Positions 60,476 to 64,000 of a stretch of 64,000 bases of DNA are shown here, in pieces. This DNA comes from JAKPPT01 sp964630305 (GTDB lineage: Bacteria > Spirochaetota > Spirochaetia > Treponematales > UBA12059): the NCBI GenBank assembly GCA_964630305.1, contig CAZVTR010000005.1, positions 11,780 to 75,779 of the forward strand, written 5' to 3'. Every line of letters starts with the position of its first letter. The first letter of the stretch is position 1. Made by a program: the position numbers and the translations under genes. The notes below the pieces were generated by a model. That model worked only from the letters and a program-made list of their open reading frames with translations, was not told where the DNA came from and did no database searches.

Positions 60476-61569
60476 AAACAAAAGACACAAGCAGTATGAT
60501 GAATATGGATACAAGCCCGAAAAATCATGGAGACATATTAATAGAAGCAAAAGATGTTGAAGTAGTATTTAATTTGCGCGGAAGAAAACTCAAAGCGCTG
60601 AGGGGTGCAGGACTTGTTTTGCGTTCTGGTGAAACTTTGACTGTGGTTGGAGAATCAGGATCAGGAAAGAGCGTGTTGTCTAAAACGCTCATTGGTATGC
60701 TCGATAAAAATGGAACAATTACTAACGGCACCATTATGTATCGAGGACTCGACCTAGCCAAAGTAAAACGAGAAGAAGATTGGCTTACAATTCGCGGAAA
60801 ACGTATTGCAATGATATTTCAAGACCCAATGACTGCGCTTAATCCGCTCAAAAAAATCGGTGAGCAGATACGGGAAGTAATAGTATTGCACCGCGGGCTT
60901 GACGCTAAAGCTTCACGAACTGCTGCGCTGGAAATGCTTGTAAAAGTAGGCATTACCGATCCTGAGCGGCGTTATGAACAGTATCCTCATGAATTTTCTG
61001 GCGGTATGCGCCAGCGTGTTGTAATTGCGACAGCAATAGCATGTAATCCAGAAATATTGATTTGCGATGAACCTACAACGGCTCTCGATGTTACAATTCA
61101 GGCTCAAATTCTTGACCTTATAAAAAAATTACAAAAAGATATGGGCTTAAGCGTTTTATTCATTACACACGACCTTGGCGTTGTTGCAAAAATGGCTGAT
61201 AAAATAGCGGTAATGTATGCTGGACAAGTGGTTGAAGAAGGCACTGTGGAAGAAGTGTTTTATGATGCCCGGCATCCTTATACCTGGGCGCTCCTGGCTT
61301 CGCTGCCCCAGCTTGGCGTTAAAGGAAAAGAGTTGTTTGCAATAAAAGGGACTCCTCCATCATTGTTTAAAGAAATTCAAGGCGATGCATTCGCACCGAG
61401 AAATCCATATGCGCTGCAAGTAGATTTTTATTATGAACCTCCGATGTTTGAAATGAGCCCGACTCACCGAGCCAGAACGTGGCTCCTCGATGCAAATGCT
61501 CCAAAAGTAGAACCGCCTGAAATCGTTGTGAGGCTGCGGGAACATCTTAAGAAAACGACAGGGAGATAA
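60472..61569 (+). CDS. oppD: Peptide ABC transporter ATP-binding protein OppD
   Basis: 365 aa. Walker A GESGSGKS, signature FSGGMRQRV, Walker B LICDEPTTALD and the His switch FITHDL are present. The C-terminal oligopeptide-transporter extension (EEVFYDARHPYTWALLASLP, then Pro-rich and cysteine-free tail) lacks the four-cysteine cluster of some OppD. It overlaps oppC by 4 bp. Confidence 0.94.
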   Translation: MKTKDTSSMMNMDTSPKNHGDILIEAKDVEVVFNLRGRKLKALRGAGLVLRSGETLTVVGESGSGKSVLSKTLIGMLDKNGTITNGTIMYRGLDLAKVKREEDWLTIRGKRIAMIFQDPMTALNPLKKIGEQIREVIVLHRGLDAKASRTAALEMLVKVGITDPERRYEQYPHEFSGGMRQRVVIATAIACNPEILICDEPTTALDVTIQAQILDLIKKLQKDMGLSVLFITHDLGVVAKMADKIAVMYAGQVVEEGTVEEVFYDARHPYTWALLASLPQLGVKGKELFAIKGTPPSLFKEIQGDAFAPRNPYALQVDFYYEPPMFEMSPTHRARTWLLDANAPKVEPPEIVVRLREHLKKTTGR

Positions 61570-61571
61570 TT

Positions 61572-62489
61572 ATGAGCGAGCCATTAATTTCTGTTAAAAA
61601 TATATCAATTGATTTTGGCAGCGGTAAAAGGCGTTTTAGAGCAGTAGATAATGTAAGCTTTGATATACAGCGCGGTGAAACACTGTCACTTGTCGGAGAA
61701 TCAGGATCGGGAAAAACGACAGTCGGAAGAGCAATTTTAAGAATCTATCCAGTCGCAACGGGTTCCATTACTTTTAAAGGCGTTGAGATAACAAAAAAAC
61801 TCACAGGAGCAGAGCATCGTGATATGTGCAGACGTATTCAAATGATATTCCAGGATCCAATGGCATCGCTTAATGAGCGAGCAAAAATAGATTATATCGT
61901 AAGCGAAGGTTTATACAATTTTAAGCTGTTTAAAAGTGAGGCAGAACGCAAAGAAAAAGTAATGCGGGCACTCCTTGAGGTTGGACTACTGCCTGAATTT
62001 GCAAGCAGGTTCCCGCATGAATTTTCGGGAGGACAGCGTCAGAGAATTGGTATTGCCCGAGCGCTTGTCATGGAGCCAGAATTGCTTGTAGCCGATGAAC
62101 CCATTAGTGCTCTTGATGTATCAATACGCGCTCAAGTTATCAATCTCCTCAATAGGCTAAAAGCAAGTCATGGTCTTTCCTATTTATTCATTGCTCATGA
62201 CCTTTCTGTAGTGCGGTTCATATCCGATAGAATAGCGGTAATTTATCGCGGTAAAATTGTAGAATTAGCAGAATCGGAACGTCTGTTTGAAAAACCGCTG
62301 CATCCTTATACGCGAGCCTTGCTTTCAGCAGTTCCGGTGCCAGACCCAGAGATAGAGAAAAAGAAAACGCTCATTGTATATGATCCTTCACAGCATCCCT
62401 ATGATAAAGAAACACCGGAATGGACAGAAGCAGAACCTGGACACTATGTGCTTGCTTCTGCTTCGGAGCTGGAACAGTGGATGAAGTGA
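61572..62489 (+). CDS. oppF: Peptide ABC transporter ATP-binding protein OppF
   Basis: 305 aa. Walker A GESGSGKTT, signature FSGGQRQRI, Walker B LLVADEPISALD, His switch IAHDLSVVRF, and the C-terminal RLFEKPLHPYTRALLSAVPVP. GGGAGA lies before the ATG, 2 bp after oppD. It completes the OppABCDF importer; a terminator follows at 62548-62571. Confidence 0.94.
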   Translation: MSEPLISVKNISIDFGSGKRRFRAVDNVSFDIQRGETLSLVGESGSGKTTVGRAILRIYPVATGSITFKGVEITKKLTGAEHRDMCRRIQMIFQDPMASLNERAKIDYIVSEGLYNFKLFKSEAERKEKVMRALLEVGLLPEFASRFPHEFSGGQRQRIGIARALVMEPELLVADEPISALDVSIRAQVINLLNRLKASHGLSYLFIAHDLSVVRFISDRIAVIYRGKIVELAESERLFEKPLHPYTRALLSAVPVPDPEIEKKKTLIVYDPSQHPYDKETPEWTEAEPGHYVLASASELEQWMK

Positions 62490-62547
62490 AATGAGATGAT
62501 GCTGGAATAAATATACCGGTCATTATAGGCATGTAGTGATGTAATAA

Positions 62548-62571
62548 AGGGGCGGGCTTACACCCTCCCCT
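62548..62571 (+). terminator. Terminator of the opp operon
   Basis: AGGGGCGGG (62548-62556) pairs with CCCTCCCCT (62563-62571) with one mismatch and a 6-nt loop. It sits between oppF and the convergent ABC exporter gene. Confidence 0.6.
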
Positions 62572-62632
62572 AGTTGGATTGAAATAAATAGAAATCATTT
62601 TAGTTAAAAATAATAATATAGTGAAAATAACT

Positions 62633-64000
62633 TTATGCAGTCACCGGCACCTCAAATTGGCTGTTGTAGAGCTCTGCATAGAAACCATTTTTGGCTAAGA
62701 GTTCTGCGTGTGTGCCTTGTTCAACAATATCGCCGTCGCGAAGAACCAAAATAAGATCGGCATTTTGTATTGTGGATAACCGATGTGCAATAACAAAACT
62801 GGTGCGTCCATGCATCAGTTTGTCCATTGCTTTTTGAATTAAGACTTCAGTCCGTGTGTCAACGGAACTAGTTGCTTCATCGAGAATCAATATTGGCGGA
62901 TTAGCAAGAATCGCGCGTGCAATAGTTAAGAGCTGCTTTTGGCCTTGAGAAATATTCGAAGTTTCTTCATTGAGTACCATGTTATAGCCTTCAGGGAGCG
63001 TGTGCACGAAATGATCAACATAGGCGGCTTTTGCTGCTGCAATAACTTCTTCATCGGTGGCATCAAGACGGCCGTAGCGAATGTTTTCCATAATAGTGTC
63101 ATTGTAAAGCCAGGTATCCTGCAAAACCATGCCAAATTGTCTGCGAAGATCAAATCGTTTCATGGATCGAATATCATGGCCATCAAGGAGAATTGCTCCG
63201 TCATCGACATCATAAAACCGCATGAGCAGTTTCACAAGCGTTGTTTTCCCTGCTCCAGTTGGACCAACGATTGCAATTTTTTGCCCTGGATGTGCAGTGG
63301 CCGAAAAGTTTTTAATAATGGGCTTATCTTTGAAATAGCCAAAGTGAATATTTCTAAACTCAACGTGGCCTTGTGCTTTTTCAATGGTTACAGGCAGAGC
63401 TGTATCGGGTGTCTCTTCGTTTTCATCAAGAAATTCAAACACGCGTTCTGCAGCAGCAGCAGTTTGCTGTAATACATTGCTAATATTGGCAATTTGCTGT
63501 ATGGGTTGAGTAAAGTTGCGTACATATTGGATAAATGCTTGAATATCACCAACAGATATTGCTTTTTTAATTGCAAGCCATCCTCCTAAAACAGCAACAG
63601 CAACATAACCTAGGTTGCCAACAAAGTTCATGAGCGGCATCATAATGCCGGTGAGGAATTGGCTTTTCCATGCAGAATGATAGAGTGTGTCATTGAGATC
63701 TTTAAACGTTGCAAGACTTTTTTCTTCCATATTGAAAGCTTTCATAATGGTATGACCGGCATACATTTCTTCTACTTGTCCGTTAATATGACCGAGATAC
63801 TCTTGCTGTTGTTTGAAGTACTTCTGGCTTTTGCCAATGATAAGACCGATAAGTGCGAATGAAAGCGGAATCATGAGCAATGCTACAAGTGTCATGCGCC
63901 AATCAATCGAAAGCATCATGAAAAGGACGCCTACGACTGTCACGATAGAGGTAATGATCTGCGTGATGGTCTGGCTGAGCGTATTATTTATAGTATCAAT
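62633..64000 (-). CDS. ABC exporter, membrane-ATPase fusion, 5' part off the window
   Basis: The reading frame stays open to the right edge (456 codons visible), so the true start lies outside; a GTG at 63943 is internal. The visible part begins inside the membrane domain (DTINNTLSQTITQII, a typical MsbA/LmrA-like segment) and ends with an ATPase: Walker A GPTGAGKTT, signature NISQGQKQ, Walker B ILILDEATSSVD and AHRLSTIQNAD. It exports lipids, drugs or peptides; the substrate is unknown. A heterodimer partner is probably encoded beyond the edge. Confidence 0.92.
   Translation of the reverse strand: MDTINNTLSQTITQIITSIVTVVGVLFMMLSIDWRMTLVALLMIPLSFALIGLIIGKSQKYFKQQQEYLGHINGQVEEMYAGHTIMKAFNMEEKSLATFKDLNDTLYHSAWKSQFLTGIMMPLMNFVGNLGYVAVAVLGGWLAIKKAISVGDIQAFIQYVRNFTQPIQQIANISNVLQQTAAAAERVFEFLDENEETPDTALPVTIEKAQGHVEFRNIHFGYFKDKPIIKNFSATAHPGQKIAIVGPTGAGKTTLVKLLMRFYDVDDGAILLDGHDIRSMKRFDLRRQFGMVLQDTWLYNDTIMENIRYGRLDATDEEVIAAAKAAYVDHFVHTLPEGYNMVLNEETSNISQGQKQLLTIARAILANPPILILDEATSSVDTRTEVLIQKAMDKLMHGRTSFVIAHRLSTIQNADLILVLRDGDIVEQGTHAELLAKNGFYAELYNSQFEVPVTA

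Overview
The window looks like a chromosomal segment of a spirochaete related to Treponema. This rests on the diderm lipoproteins and beta-barrel-like proteins, the spirochaete-type membrane and secreted proteins of unknown function, and the mix of a sigma-54 regulon, HDOD signalling and Opp transport. The genus cannot be fixed from the sequence alone. Gene density is high and strands alternate often. No prophage, insertion sequence, CRISPR array or rRNA was seen.

Left part (1-25 kb): a truncated NifU-type Fe-S gene, parA-parB, a lipoprotein, purD, a Na/Pi cotransporter-like gene, and an unusually long PRPP synthetase. Next come a three-gene flavoprotein operon (GlpA-like, pyridine nucleotide-disulfide oxidoreductase-like, DUF1667), a minus-strand cluster (coiled coil, GDPD, membrane protein, TPR, Hsp20), and mnmE-mnmG for tRNA wobble-uridine modification. 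Two divergent CDP-alcohol phosphatidyltransferase genes, a HAD phosphatase and a PhzF protein follow.

Accessory spot (23.7-26.3 kb): an AT-rich DUF262/HNH gene of GmrSD type, probably defence, stands beside a degenerate repeat array and tRNA-Leu(CAA).

Middle (26.4-51.3 kb): a membrane protein / winged-helix regulator / outer-membrane-like operon with a textbook promoter and an overlapping palindromic operator; a LUD protein; a DUF4015 glycosidase-like protein; a DbpA-type RNA-binding protein; ApbE, PAP2 and VanY; an ATPase-HDOD fusion; a TrmJ-like methylase; CtpA-RsmE-WecG-PepP; an oversized GlmS; GalU; and an M16 lipoprotein peptidase.

Right part (51.5-62.5 kb): the most coherent system. 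It holds an isoaspartyl dipeptidase, a sigma-54 activator with an atypical C-terminus, a cyanophycinase-like S51 peptidase and a complete OppABCDF importer. Good -24/-12 elements stand before both iadA and oppA. I infer a sigma-54 regulon for importing and breaking down aspartyl or isoaspartyl (cyanophycin-type) peptides. An ABC exporter half is cut by the right edge.

A second genome-level signal is a recurring promoter layout. In nine genes the -10 hexamer ends 6 nt (once 7) before the start codon, with a -35 at 17-18 bp, which predicts leaderless mRNAs. Several of these starts were chosen on that basis.
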